From JAFGVL01 sp964546015 (GTDB lineage Bacteria > Bacteroidota > Bacteroidia > Bacteroidales > Paludibacteraceae), in NCBI GenBank assembly GCA_964546015.1, contig CAZJHO010000004.1:136532-200531 (forward strand): a DNA stretch of 64,000 nt, given 5' to 3'. Under the pieces are notes generated by a model. That model was not told the DNA's origin. It searched no databases and saw only the letters and a list, made by a program, of their open reading frames with translations. How positions within the stretch are numbered: position 1 is the stretch's first letter; every line of letters starts with the position of its first letter. Below are positions 15,672-25,340 of this stretch, in pieces. Made by a program: the position numbers and the translations under genes.

Positions 15672-18650
15672 ATGAAAAATAAAATGCTTAAAATTTTGAT
15701 GATCGCATTGTCATCGTTTCTCCTTTCAATATCTTCTTTTGCTCAGTTTTCCTGTGGTGCAGGAACAAATGAAGTGTACCTTTTGAATGATGATTTTGGA
15801 ACTTTTACAAATGAGAATGAGCGTTCATCTTGGCCTGCCATACAAAATATTCCATATGATTCCAGCGGAGATGTAGGTAATGGAAATTACGCTATTGTTG
15901 CCGAATGTAAAAAAAGTGGGACCAGTTGGGCGGTTAGTGGGTATGATCGAACATCAAAAGCATTAGCAGATGCGGGAGTTCCATATCCTTCAGGTACATA
16001 TGGTGGTATGTTCTTTTTCAATGCCGGAAATACCGGTGGAACTTATTTTTATAAAAAAGAAGTTAGTGTTTGTGCCGGGACACAATTGTACTTCTCGGTT
16101 TGGTATGCGAATGCTCACCCTAGCTCTTCGGTACTTCCAAATGTTACATTTGAAATTTATGGAAAAGATCCGATAACCCAACTGTATTCTTCTACGCCAT
16201 TAAAAACAGCTGGTTCGGGTGATATACCCAAAAGTAGCACCGGTAGTACGGAATGGAACCAATTGTGGGTAGATTTTTCTGATCCTTTAATTGAAACTGT
16301 AGAACTTCGCATTCGCAACAATGTTAATAATAACACAGGTAATGATCTTTTGTTAGATGATCTTCAAATTATAGCTTGTTTACCTATTGTAGATTTGAGT
16401 TTTATTGACCCTGATACAAATTTACCACAAACATCCACTACTATAAATGATCCGTTAGTGACCGGTGTAACATTGTCAGTAGATGATAATCAGTTAGATC
16501 CGTATAAAAATCCGAATCCATATTATTTATTGCAATATAGTCTTGATGGCTCTTTTTGGAATGCATTAGATTTTGATGTAGTAAATTCGGAGTGGGTTAA
16601 AGTTACAACGCCTACTATCTCAGCTAAAGAATTAACCGATGCTGCGGATATAGCTGTCAATGTTGTGGACTTTTGTGAAACAACTTATCTACGAATGTTA
16701 GTTGCCGGTGATGCTAATACGGTAAATAAAGCCGCAGTTGGTGATCCGACTGCCGGCTGTTATTCTCGTTCAAGTGATTTTATTGTTCGTAAAGAATGTG
16801 TTGCTCCGACAGTAACTCTTAAAGCATATAAAGGTACGAACCAACTGGATCTAACGCCAACACCGTCAGTTTGTAAAGACGATTATATTCGTATTGAGGC
16901 TACTCCTGCAGGTGGTTTTTATGATGTTATTACAGGTTGGAAGTGGGAATATACCAAAGCATGTTCCGCTTGCGGCGATACATGGCATACCGTACCGGGT
17001 GAAACCTCCTCTAGTTTGACAATTAAAATTACTGAAAATACAATTTATAGAGCCACCCCAACAGTTAAGATATGTTCTACGGCTTCTATGAGTTGTACTT
17101 CTTCCGGCGTACAAGAGATAACAATCAATACGATTGGAGCAATTGTTAATAATTTAACCTTTGATGATAACACTTATGCCAAACAAATTTATTGTGGCGA
17201 TGGCACAACTATAACATTAAAAGCTACAGCAGGAGGACCATTTGATGAAAATGAGAACTCTTGGTGGTATAAGAATAATAATGTTAGCAATGTGTGGACT
17301 CCTATTCCGGTTGGAGATTGGAGCAAAGTACATACCGGCGAGTGGACTTATTCTGAAACTCCTACTGTTACAACAGAATATAAAATGATTTCTAAATCTA
17401 TAGCTGATGCTACAGGTGAGGTTTGTAATACAGGATTAGAAACTACCGTAACCAAAGTGGATGTACAGATACCGGTTATTAGTAATACATTAACTTTTGA
17501 TGATGGAACTACTACAAAAACAATTAATTGTGGAGATAATACACAAATCACACTAAATGGAACTTACGGAAACCGCATCGATCCAACGCTTAATAAATTA
17601 GAAAAACTCGAAGCAGGTGAAACTATTTGGCAAATAGTTGATGCTCCTACAGTCACTCCATTCAGTTTTTCAGAAACACCAGCTAAATCAGCAACTTACC
17701 GGTTTACATCTTATTCTACCTGTGGAGATGCTTCGCCTGCTGTAACCGATGTTACGATTATTGTAAATATTCCTCCCGTTGTAAATACATTGTCGGCAGA
17801 TAAAAGTGTTATCTGTGGTGATGGAAAAGATAATGTCATCCTCACAGCTACAGTTCAAGGTCCTGTTGGTACCAGCAATTGGGAGTATTCGGAAGATAAC
17901 GGCATAACTTGGCAATCATTACTTCCTGCTCCTAATGGATTAATAACAACAGTATCGCCTGTAGTGACTACCGAATATAGGTTTATATCCACATCTACTT
18001 GTGATGGAACTACTCCTACGGCTACTACTACAGTGCAGGCTAATCCGGCATTTGTAGCTTCGTTAGAAATTCAGCCGTCAGCAGATAAATCAAAAATTTT
18101 CCTTTATTGGGATGATTTTACACACACTTACACTCTTCCTGTAAGAGGTGGAGATATACCAATGGTAGCTGTAACTGATATCGGTGGAACTAATTATAAA
18201 TACGAGTGGTCTGCAAATGTTGCATCTACAACTGATACTTATACCGTTAAGAATTTAACGGAGCCGGCAATATATTCTGTTGCGATAACTGACGCTGATG
18301 GAAAGTGTACAAGTGTGTCTAATGATTTAATCGTTGGGGTGGGCGAGATCATTCTTACATCGATTCTTGATTTCAGAAGCGGAATGAATAACACATTCGG
18401 TAAATATGCCTATAATACTGAAAATCCATTGCTACAACAACCTTTATCGGAAAATTTAGGCGATTATAAACTTACCATATTTAATCGTTACGGACAAAAA
18501 ATAACAGCAACAGGAGTAGAAGGTTGGGATGGAAAAATCAAAGGGAAAGAAGCAGATGCAGGTGTTTACTATTATGTGTTGGAATATACAGCGGGAGGTT
18601 CTACAAAGCAAATCAAAGGAAGTGTTGAAGTAATCAAAACTAGCAAATAA
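15672..18650 (+). CDS. Large T9SS type B cargo protein with Ig/PKD-like repeats
   Basis: A 992-residue secreted protein. The signal peptide covers about residues 1-24 (ending SSFAQ). The body is a series of beta-sandwich-like domains, several beginning CGDGTTITLKA, CGDNTQITLNG or CGDGKDNVILTA, with a repeated aromatic core (TEYKMIS, ATYRFTS, TEYRFIS). The last 80 residues form the gliding-motility-associated (CHU_C, type B) domain: YKLTIFNRYGQKI, GWDGKIKG and ADAGVYYYVLEY. Type B cargo is exported by T9SS and usually needs a PorP/SprF partner, which is encoded three genes downstream. A surface adhesin role is an inference. Confidence 0.8.
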   Translation: MKNKMLKILMIALSSFLLSISSFAQFSCGAGTNEVYLLNDDFGTFTNENERSSWPAIQNIPYDSSGDVGNGNYAIVAECKKSGTSWAVSGYDRTSKALADAGVPYPSGTYGGMFFFNAGNTGGTYFYKKEVSVCAGTQLYFSVWYANAHPSSSVLPNVTFEIYGKDPITQLYSSTPLKTAGSGDIPKSSTGSTEWNQLWVDFSDPLIETVELRIRNNVNNNTGNDLLLDDLQIIACLPIVDLSFIDPDTNLPQTSTTINDPLVTGVTLSVDDNQLDPYKNPNPYYLLQYSLDGSFWNALDFDVVNSEWVKVTTPTISAKELTDAADIAVNVVDFCETTYLRMLVAGDANTVNKAAVGDPTAGCYSRSSDFIVRKECVAPTVTLKAYKGTNQLDLTPTPSVCKDDYIRIEATPAGGFYDVITGWKWEYTKACSACGDTWHTVPGETSSSLTIKITENTIYRATPTVKICSTASMSCTSSGVQEITINTIGAIVNNLTFDDNTYAKQIYCGDGTTITLKATAGGPFDENENSWWYKNNNVSNVWTPIPVGDWSKVHTGEWTYSETPTVTTEYKMISKSIADATGEVCNTGLETTVTKVDVQIPVISNTLTFDDGTTTKTINCGDNTQITLNGTYGNRIDPTLNKLEKLEAGETIWQIVDAPTVTPFSFSETPAKSATYRFTSYSTCGDASPAVTDVTIIVNIPPVVNTLSADKSVICGDGKDNVILTATVQGPVGTSNWEYSEDNGITWQSLLPAPNGLITTVSPVVTTEYRFISTSTCDGTTPTATTTVQANPAFVASLEIQPSADKSKIFLYWDDFTHTYTLPVRGGDIPMVAVTDIGGTNYKYEWSANVASTTDTYTVKNLTEPAIYSVAITDADGKCTSVSNDLIVGVGEIILTSILDFRSGMNNTFGKYAYNTENPLLQQPLSENLGDYKLTIFNRYGQKITATGVEGWDGKIKGKEADAGVYYYVLEYTAGGSTKQIKGSVEVIKTSK

Positions 18651-18705
18651 TATGTTATACAACATAAAATAGACTATTTTTATCAATGCTTCGAAAGCTT
18701 ATTTT

Positions 18706-18713
18706 TATATTTG
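18706..18713 (+). promoter_or_regulatory. Probable -7 box (TATATTTG) upstream of the 1401-residue protein gene
   Basis: TATATTTG matches TAnnTTTG, 55 bases before the ATG at 18769, in the 118-base gap between the two large genes. It suggests that the second gene has its own promoter. Confidence 0.45.
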
Positions 18714-18768
18714 CACGATTTTTTTTTCCAAAATAAAACCTTAATCAAAAAACACAAAATATTGTACT

Positions 18769-21700
18769 ATGAAAAGAGTATTCTTATATCTACTGGCGGC
18801 AAGCTTCTTTTTAACAGATGCTGTAGCCATTGAAACTACCAGTACGCAAGGAAGCGAATTTTGGTTTAGCTTTATGCGTGGGCGTGATTCCCGTGTGAAA
18901 GATTTTTCAGTAATTATTTCAACGGACGAAAATGCCTACATTACAATAGAAAATCCAAATACAGGAAGGAAATTCGAAAAAAGTATGACCGCAGGAGAGG
19001 TTTCCGAAATATCATTGGATAAACTTGCTTCCGGTGATGCTAAAGAAGCGAACAATGATCAATTGAATTCTACTTTTGGTGGTGCTCAACCTGGAGTTAC
19101 ATATACTCCCGGATCAACAGGTGGAAAGATTGACAGCTATACAGTACGACCCAACAGGGCGATGAATACCGGATATATAATTACTGCTCGTAAATCAAGT
19201 ACAGACAATACTCCTGTCAATATTTCTGCTTATGCAAGTAATTTGGGCGATTCTTCACACGATATTGCCTGTTTGCTTCCAACTCACGCTTTGGGTAACG
19301 AATATTTTGTTGTCAGCCGATATGGTAATACTTATACAAGTGTAGATATGAGTGGTAGTCATGGGTGGACAGCTGAAGCACTGATTGTTGCCATAGAAGA
19401 TGGTACGGAAGTTGAAATTTATCCATCAACTTTATTAGATGATCCTTTTGGTGATAATCTTAATGATGGGACAGATGTGCGCCCACTTACTAATCCTATT
19501 ACAATTACATTAGATAGAGGTCAATCTTATCTTTTCCGCTCAAGCGACAATATGCTTTCGGACTTGACGGGAACAATTATTAAAGTAAAAGATGACGGTG
19601 GAGTTAACAAGTGTAGAAAAATTGCTGTTTTTGGAGGTTCTGCTCATAGTAGTAATACAAATAGCCCTTATACTTCCGGTGATCATATGTACGACCAGTT
19701 ATTTCCTATTCATTTGTTAGGAAAAAAATACATTGTAACCTCTACCGATGGAAATGACGACAGAGCTATGATTGTTGCCGTCAAACCTAATACGCATGTT
19801 ATGATATCCGGAGTAGCCGGAGGAGTTAAGGATACTATTATGCATACAGCTGGTACCTACGAGTTTAAAGTAGATAATACAACCGGTAACTATATTACTG
19901 CCAGTGAACCTATTGAAGTCGGTTTATACACAAGTGGTAGTAGCAGTAGGCCTGACCCTGCTATGATACGCATCGCTCCGGTAGAACAATCGTTAGATTC
20001 AATTTCTTTTACAGCTTATTCAAATGGTCAGTACTCTTATCATCAAGTGATGGTAATAACACCTACTGCTCTTACAAACACAATAACAATTACTCCGGCA
20101 AGTGGTTCACCTGTAAATTTACAACCCTATTTTACTTCATTAGCCGTACCTGGTTATTGGCAAGAAGGAGAATATTCTATAGCTAAATACAATATAAATG
20201 CGGGTGTAAAATATACATTGGAAAGTACGAATGAAATCGGCTTTGTTGCTTATGTTATTGGATATGGAAGTACAACTATTAGTTATGCTTATTCTGCAGG
20301 TTCAAAGGCAATGCCTCTTCCAATGTCTTATTATTTGAATGGAGATCCATCTTTAAACTCAGAAGTATTAACAGCAGGCCAATGTGTCAATGGTTCCGAA
20401 CCTATTGAATTTACAGCTGTGTTCCCATACGATTATCAATATATTGAATGGGATTTTGGACAAGACTCTGAAACTCCTGGTAATCCACGAGTAGTGACAG
20501 TTCCTTATGAAGATGGACCTTCCGTTAAACACCAATTCCCAACAGATAAACCAACAGCTGTATATACTGTGAAAATGCGTATAGCTAGAACATTAGGTTG
20601 CTTTGATGACCCTAATGCAGCTGATTACGAGTTGGCTTCGTTCAGTGTGAATATGGCAACAGAAACGGCTGATGAAAAGAAATTATGTAAAGGTGCAACT
20701 CTTCAATGTGAACGAAATGCAAGTGACTTCACCGGTTCAATTAATCCATCGGATGTATATTATGCTTGGTTTACTGCAGGCTCTACAACTTTGCTTGGTT
20801 CTACAAATTCATTGACTTTGTCGGATGATTTTGGAACCGGAAAGACAATGACTGATCCGGTAACAGGAAAAACAGGTAAAAAGTATTATGTGAAGACTTG
20901 GGCTAATGGTACTTGTGAAATGTTCATTGATACATTCTATGTAGTAACTCAAGATATTCAAAAACCGGCAGCTATATCAAAAATTTTATGTAAAGGTTCG
21001 TCGCTTCAAAGTGCCCGTGTTTTATCTACCGATTATCCTGATCCTGATAATATAGTTGGAAATGAATTCTTCGGAACACCAACATATACATGGTATAAAG
21101 ACTACACAGGTGATATTAATGATATAAAATCAGCGACTCCTGTTCATACAGGGAATACATATAATTATCCTGATGATTTTAATACGACAGCAAACTATTT
21201 TGTATTAGCAGAAAATGGCTGTGCGGTTGTTGATGAATTTGCATTAAAGGTAGAAGCAGTACAAGCGCCTTCTTCATTAATTACTAATCCTATTCTATGT
21301 AAAGAAGCTACCATAAATACAACTTCGATTACTAATTATACACCATATAGTGAGGAAACACCCCCTAATAATTTCGACGGAACTGTAACATATGCATGGT
21401 ATAAAAATTATACAGGTGATATTAATGATATAAAAACAGCTATACCGGTTCAAAGTGCAAGTGCTCTATCGTCTTATACCTTACCGGCTGCAGATAATTT
21501 TGGATCAAGTGCTACTTATTATAGATTAACCGAAAGTGGTTGTGCTGTAGTAGAGAAGTTTAATGTTACTGTAGAACCAATAAAGTTGGCTCCGGTAGTA
21601 AATACCCAAACTTTATGTAAAGATTCTGAAATTCAGGGAACAATTACAGACTATAGTCCTTATAGCGACGAAATGCCGCCTAATACCTTTGTTGCTACGC

Positions 21701-22974
21701 CGACATACACTTGGTATAAAGATGTAACAGATATATCTAATATAAAATCGGAAACACCAGTACATACAGGAAAATCTTATTCTAATCTGCCGGATGATTT
21801 TGGTGAAAATCCACAATACTTTGTATTAGCAGAAAGTGGTTGTGCTGTGGTAGAACATTTTAATGTAACTATTAAACCTAAGGTAGAAACAACTTATCCG
21901 ATTATAAACCCTGCATGTATCGGTGATCTATTGCAAACGAATAAAACAGAAAGCTCAAATACTCCTGATTTTGCTTTTTACAACGGAAGTGCTCTGTTTG
22001 CATATAAATGGAATACCGGAGAGGCAACCCAATCTATAAATATAGCTGGTACTTATCAACAAGCACAGCAAACTAAGAAATATTGGGTAGAATCGACTAA
22101 AGGTTGTATGTATATAGATACATTTGAGGTTGTTATTCCTGCTCAAATCAGCAATGAGATTGTAGCAACTCATTCTAAGGTTTGTGGTGACGGAAATACA
22201 CAGGTCACTATAACGGCGACTCAATCCGGTAGCGTTACCAATTGGAAATATACATTGAACAATGGAGCTGATAATATTTTAAATCCGTCAACCAATAGTT
22301 ATGTTATTGTGACAAATCCAACGGCAACTGAAACTTATACTTTAACTTCGGAAGGTGCGTGTCAGAATTTAAGTAATAGTCAAGCCGTAATAAATTCAGT
22401 TACAATTATAGCAAATCCTCCGTTAACAACAGATTTAATAGCATATAGTGCTGATTTTGTGGCTACTAATAAATTGCCGATTACCGGAGGTACGGTTGAT
22501 TTTGAAGTAATAACAACTCCTTCCGGAGATTATGACTATGTATGGAATATGCCGTCTTTTGCAAATGCGGCAAAAATAATTGGACAAAAAGTGGATGCCG
22601 AAAGTTCTTATTCTGTTATAGTTACAGATAAAGATGGATTATGTAAGTCTGCAAGTAATGTGATAAATATTGTTTTAGGACAAGTGATTCTTCACACTAT
22701 AATTGCTCCGGAATCTTCAAACATACTTAACAAAACTTTTGCTCATTTTGATCAAAGTGGTAGTTTGTTGAAAGATTCTTATACATATGGATATACGCTT
22801 ACTATTTTCAATCGTTACGGGCAAGTTATAGAGACTTTAACTAACGAAGGTTGGGATGGAACTTATAAAGGTAAAATAGCTGACGCGGGAGTGTACTTCT
22901 ATGTATTGAAATACAAAACAGCGACAGGTGAGGAAAAAATTAATAAAGGATCTGTTGAATTAATTAAGAGATAA
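18769..22974 (+). CDS. Giant T9SS type B cargo protein with IgGFc-binding-like N-terminus and four tandem repeats
   Basis: A 1401-residue secreted protein. After the signal peptide (about 1-20), residues 25-520 resemble the IgGFc-binding-protein N-terminal domain common in Bacteroidota: GSEFWFSFMRG at the start, then ACLLPTHALGNEYFVVS and KYIVTSTDGNDD. A PKD-like stretch follows (VFPYDYQYIEWDFG). From residue 639 there are four tandem units of about 100 residues, each opening with LCK (residues 639, 740, 843, 949). Units 2-4 contain WYK and end in (E)(N/S)GCAVV. The C-terminus is the CHU_C type B signal (YTLTIFNRYGQVIET, GWDGTYKG, ADAGVYFYVLKY). It is probably a long surface fibre. Binding to IgG is not implied. 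Confidence 0.8.
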   Translation: MKRVFLYLLAASFFLTDAVAIETTSTQGSEFWFSFMRGRDSRVKDFSVIISTDENAYITIENPNTGRKFEKSMTAGEVSEISLDKLASGDAKEANNDQLNSTFGGAQPGVTYTPGSTGGKIDSYTVRPNRAMNTGYIITARKSSTDNTPVNISAYASNLGDSSHDIACLLPTHALGNEYFVVSRYGNTYTSVDMSGSHGWTAEALIVAIEDGTEVEIYPSTLLDDPFGDNLNDGTDVRPLTNPITITLDRGQSYLFRSSDNMLSDLTGTIIKVKDDGGVNKCRKIAVFGGSAHSSNTNSPYTSGDHMYDQLFPIHLLGKKYIVTSTDGNDDRAMIVAVKPNTHVMISGVAGGVKDTIMHTAGTYEFKVDNTTGNYITASEPIEVGLYTSGSSSRPDPAMIRIAPVEQSLDSISFTAYSNGQYSYHQVMVITPTALTNTITITPASGSPVNLQPYFTSLAVPGYWQEGEYSIAKYNINAGVKYTLESTNEIGFVAYVIGYGSTTISYAYSAGSKAMPLPMSYYLNGDPSLNSEVLTAGQCVNGSEPIEFTAVFPYDYQYIEWDFGQDSETPGNPRVVTVPYEDGPSVKHQFPTDKPTAVYTVKMRIARTLGCFDDPNAADYELASFSVNMATETADEKKLCKGATLQCERNASDFTGSINPSDVYYAWFTAGSTTLLGSTNSLTLSDDFGTGKTMTDPVTGKTGKKYYVKTWANGTCEMFIDTFYVVTQDIQKPAAISKILCKGSSLQSARVLSTDYPDPDNIVGNEFFGTPTYTWYKDYTGDINDIKSATPVHTGNTYNYPDDFNTTANYFVLAENGCAVVDEFALKVEAVQAPSSLITNPILCKEATINTTSITNYTPYSEETPPNNFDGTVTYAWYKNYTGDINDIKTAIPVQSASALSSYTLPAADNFGSSATYYRLTESGCAVVEKFNVTVEPIKLAPVVNTQTLCKDSEIQGTITDYSPYSDEMPPNTFVATPTYTWYKDVTDISNIKSETPVHTGKSYSNLPDDFGENPQYFVLAESGCAVVEHFNVTIKPKVETTYPIINPACIGDLLQTNKTESSNTPDFAFYNGSALFAYKWNTGEATQSINIAGTYQQAQQTKKYWVESTKGCMYIDTFEVVIPAQISNEIVATHSKVCGDGNTQVTITATQSGSVTNWKYTLNNGADNILNPSTNSYVIVTNPTATETYTLTSEGACQNLSNSQAVINSVTIIANPPLTTDLIAYSADFVATNKLPITGGTVDFEVITTPSGDYDYVWNMPSFANAAKIIGQKVDAESSYSVIVTDKDGLCKSASNVINIVLGQVILHTIIAPESSNILNKTFAHFDQSGSLLKDSYTYGYTLTIFNRYGQVIETLTNEGWDGTYKGKIADAGVYFYVLKYKTATGEEKINKGSVELIKR

Positions 22975-23013
22975 TATTATAAAAATAAAAGAACCAGATA
23001 TTTATAAAATACA

Positions 23014-24369
23014 ATGAAGACAAGAGTAATCACATTATTGATTTTGACAGTAGCTTTACCTTGTGGGCTGTTTGCTTCTGTGGAAGAAAAGTATAAAACA
23101 GGCTACGATATAGTGCCTGCCTCCATCAATACGGTAGCTTACGAAAACAACATTTCGTTTTACAAAAATAATCAGCTTATTTTCTTCAAACCTGATCCTA
23201 AAGGTGGAAAAAAACCTGTAGTTTTTCTTTCAACTATCCGCGAAAATGGAGATCTGACCAAACCGAAACTTTCTAAAGAGTTAAATAAATTAGGTTTTAC
23301 AGCAGGTACCGTAGCTTATGATAGCGTAAATCAAATTTTGTATTTTACCAAATACCATAGCATGGATAAAGATTATGCTTTGCATGAATCTCATTTTGTA
23401 AAAGGTAAATGGCAAGAACCTGTTAAAATGAAAATTGATGGCACTTCAAACGATCGTAAAGAAAATGATTTTATAACAGATGCCGCTTGGAGCTATCGTC
23501 AAATTGGTTTAACAGGATTTCGTAATCCAAGTCTGGCTAAAGGTGGAAAGCGTCTTTATTTCACAGCTACGATTAAAAATAAAGAATATGTCCCTGTAGG
23601 CTCTTCGGATATTTGGTACACAGATCAAAAAGAAGATGGAACATGGTCAGCTCCTGTTAATGTAGGAAAAGCGATCAACACTCCCGCGAAAGAAGATTAT
23701 GCTTTCTGTGTGGGAGACACAACTCTTTATTTCAGTTCTTTGGGAAAAGGAGGAATTGACATCTTTAAATCAGAATTGAAAGACGGCGAATGGACGAAAG
23801 CTGTAAACCTAGGTAAACCATTTAATTCAGGATTGAATGATGCTAATTTCATTATTAATGATAAAATGGCATATTTAGTGTCAAATCGTAACTCAAAGGG
23901 AAAAGATGATATTTATTTGTTCCGTAAACAACCTGATCCTCCGGTTATTCCTGACCCGATTGCAGTAATTCCACCTCCGGAGCCTGAACCAAAAGAACAA
24001 ATAATGGCGGAATGGCACTTTGTGTTATTCTATTTCGATTTTGATAAACATGTATTGACTCCGGAATTTACGGCACAGTTTAAGGAACTGGTGGAAGAAA
24101 TGAAACAGTTCCCGGATGCAACATTTGAAATAGCCGGACATACCGACCAAAAAGGGTCTGATGCTTATAACCAAAAATTGTCGGAACAACGCGCCAAGTT
24201 TGTAAAAGACCTATTGGTAAAAGAAGGATTCCCTGTGGATAAGCTTGTTACTAAAGGTTTTGGAGAGAAAATACCTGTAATAGCTGACCCGAAAACAGAT
24301 GAAGATTATGCTCAGAACAGACGATGCGAAATTAGAATTCTGTCAAAAGAAGAATTGGAGAAAAAATAA
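23014..24369 (+). CDS. OmpA-family outer-membrane protein with WD40-like (PD40) N-terminal region
   Basis: A 451-residue envelope protein. The signal peptide (about 1-21) is followed by PD40-type beta-propeller blades (AAWSYRQIGLTGFRNPSLAKGG, GGIDIFKSELKDGEW, MAYLVSNRNSKGKDDIYLF). A proline-rich linker comes next (about 305-325). A C-terminal OmpA peptidoglycan-binding domain closes the protein: FYFDFDKHVLTPEF, then IAGHTDQKGSDAYNQKLSEQRA. In T9SS loci OmpA-type proteins of this architecture often accompany PorP/SprF. Encoded 39 bases after the 1401-residue cargo and 35 bases before porP/sprF, so co-expression is likely. Confidence 0.85.
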   Translation: MKTRVITLLILTVALPCGLFASVEEKYKTGYDIVPASINTVAYENNISFYKNNQLIFFKPDPKGGKKPVVFLSTIRENGDLTKPKLSKELNKLGFTAGTVAYDSVNQILYFTKYHSMDKDYALHESHFVKGKWQEPVKMKIDGTSNDRKENDFITDAAWSYRQIGLTGFRNPSLAKGGKRLYFTATIKNKEYVPVGSSDIWYTDQKEDGTWSAPVNVGKAINTPAKEDYAFCVGDTTLYFSSLGKGGIDIFKSELKDGEWTKAVNLGKPFNSGLNDANFIINDKMAYLVSNRNSKGKDDIYLFRKQPDPPVIPDPIAVIPPPEPEPKEQIMAEWHFVLFYFDFDKHVLTPEFTAQFKELVEEMKQFPDATFEIAGHTDQKGSDAYNQKLSEQRAKFVKDLLVKEGFPVDKLVTKGFGEKIPVIADPKTDEDYAQNRRCEIRILSKEELEKK

Positions 24370-24404
24370 TTGACACTTTTGGCTAAAATAAATTTTATAT
24401 ACCA

Positions 24405-25292
24405 ATGAAAAATACATTTAAGAAAATCCGTATATCAGTATTAATCTCTTTTTTAGGAGCAGGTTCACTGTTTGCCCAACACGAAGTAGGACCTTCATTG
24501 TCTTCGCAAATATTCTCGCGAATCAACTTTAACCCTGCAGGGATTGGAAATAATAAGGATATTAATATTTTCAGTCAAACGCGTATCCAATGGGCAGGTT
24601 TCGATGGTCATCCGTTTTCTTCGGTTTTGAATGGACACTATTTTAACGAGCGGCTTAAATCAGGGTTTGGTGCCTCTTTCACCTATGACCAAATTGGAAA
24701 CGATAACAATTCCTTGAATGCGAAAGCAGTTTATGCTTACAACCTGGATTTATGGGATGGAGGTTTGATCTCTTTTGGTGCAGCAGCAGGTATCAACCAA
24801 TTTTCTAAAGATTACAGCGATGATATTTATAATCCGGACCCTTATATTACAGGAGAGAGCGAAAGTAAAGTAAATCCTGATTTTGATTTCGGTATTGAAT
24901 TTTCTATTCCATGGTTATTGGTAGGAGGATCTATTACGCATATTGCTCAGATGGATGATATTTACACATTGAGTCCTACGCAAACTTATTATGGTTATGT
25001 TCGTGGAGCAATTAATGTTAATAAAGATTTCTTAATAGCGCCTTCAGTGTTATTTATGAATTCCAGCCAAACAAATGTTTTGGATATCAATACTACTGTT
25101 TTCTATCAGAAGAATTATTGGGCAGGACTAAATTATCGTGTTGGTTCGGCTCTTGGGATTTTAGTCGGAATGGAATGGGAATGGCTTCGTGTAGGTTATA
25201 GCTATGAATTAAGTTTAGGTAAAACAGCTGATATTAGCAGTAATACGCATGAGTTGATGTTAGGTTTTAAAATCCCTATGAAAAGATATTAA
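24405..25292 (+). CDS. Type IX secretion system membrane protein, PorP/SprF family
   Basis: A 295-residue outer-membrane beta-barrel. The signal peptide ends near GSLFAQ. The mature start HEVGPSLSSQIFSRINFNPA is the PorP/SprF signature (soluble N-terminus followed by NPA). Alternating beta strands then run to LMLGFKIPMKRY. In Flavobacterium SprF is needed to export SprB, a type B cargo. By analogy this protein may dedicate the T9SS to the two type B proteins upstream. Last gene of the four-gene module, followed by a bidirectional terminator. Confidence 0.88.
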   Translation: MKNTFKKIRISVLISFLGAGSLFAQHEVGPSLSSQIFSRINFNPAGIGNNKDINIFSQTRIQWAGFDGHPFSSVLNGHYFNERLKSGFGASFTYDQIGNDNNSLNAKAVYAYNLDLWDGGLISFGAAAGINQFSKDYSDDIYNPDPYITGESESKVNPDFDFGIEFSIPWLLVGGSITHIAQMDDIYTLSPTQTYYGYVRGAINVNKDFLIAPSVLFMNSSQTNVLDINTTVFYQKNYWAGLNYRVGSALGILVGMEWEWLRVGYSYELSLGKTADISSNTHELMLGFKIPMKRY

Positions 25293-25307
25293 TTGAAAAT
25301 TTTAAAT

Positions 25308-25338
25308 AAAAAAGGTCAGTATAATTACTGACCTTTTT
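25308..25338. terminator. Bidirectional terminator between porP/sprF and ispG
   Basis: GGTCAGT (25313-25319) pairs with ACTGACC (25326-25332) around a 6-base loop. There is an A-run on the left and a T-run on the right, so it can serve both convergent genes. Confidence 0.8.
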
Positions 25339-25340
25339 TA

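Noticed and set aside
18650..18768. Terminator between the two giant T9SS genes
   Set aside because: A short ATGTTATACAACATAAAA partial palindrome is present but too weak and without a T-run to call.
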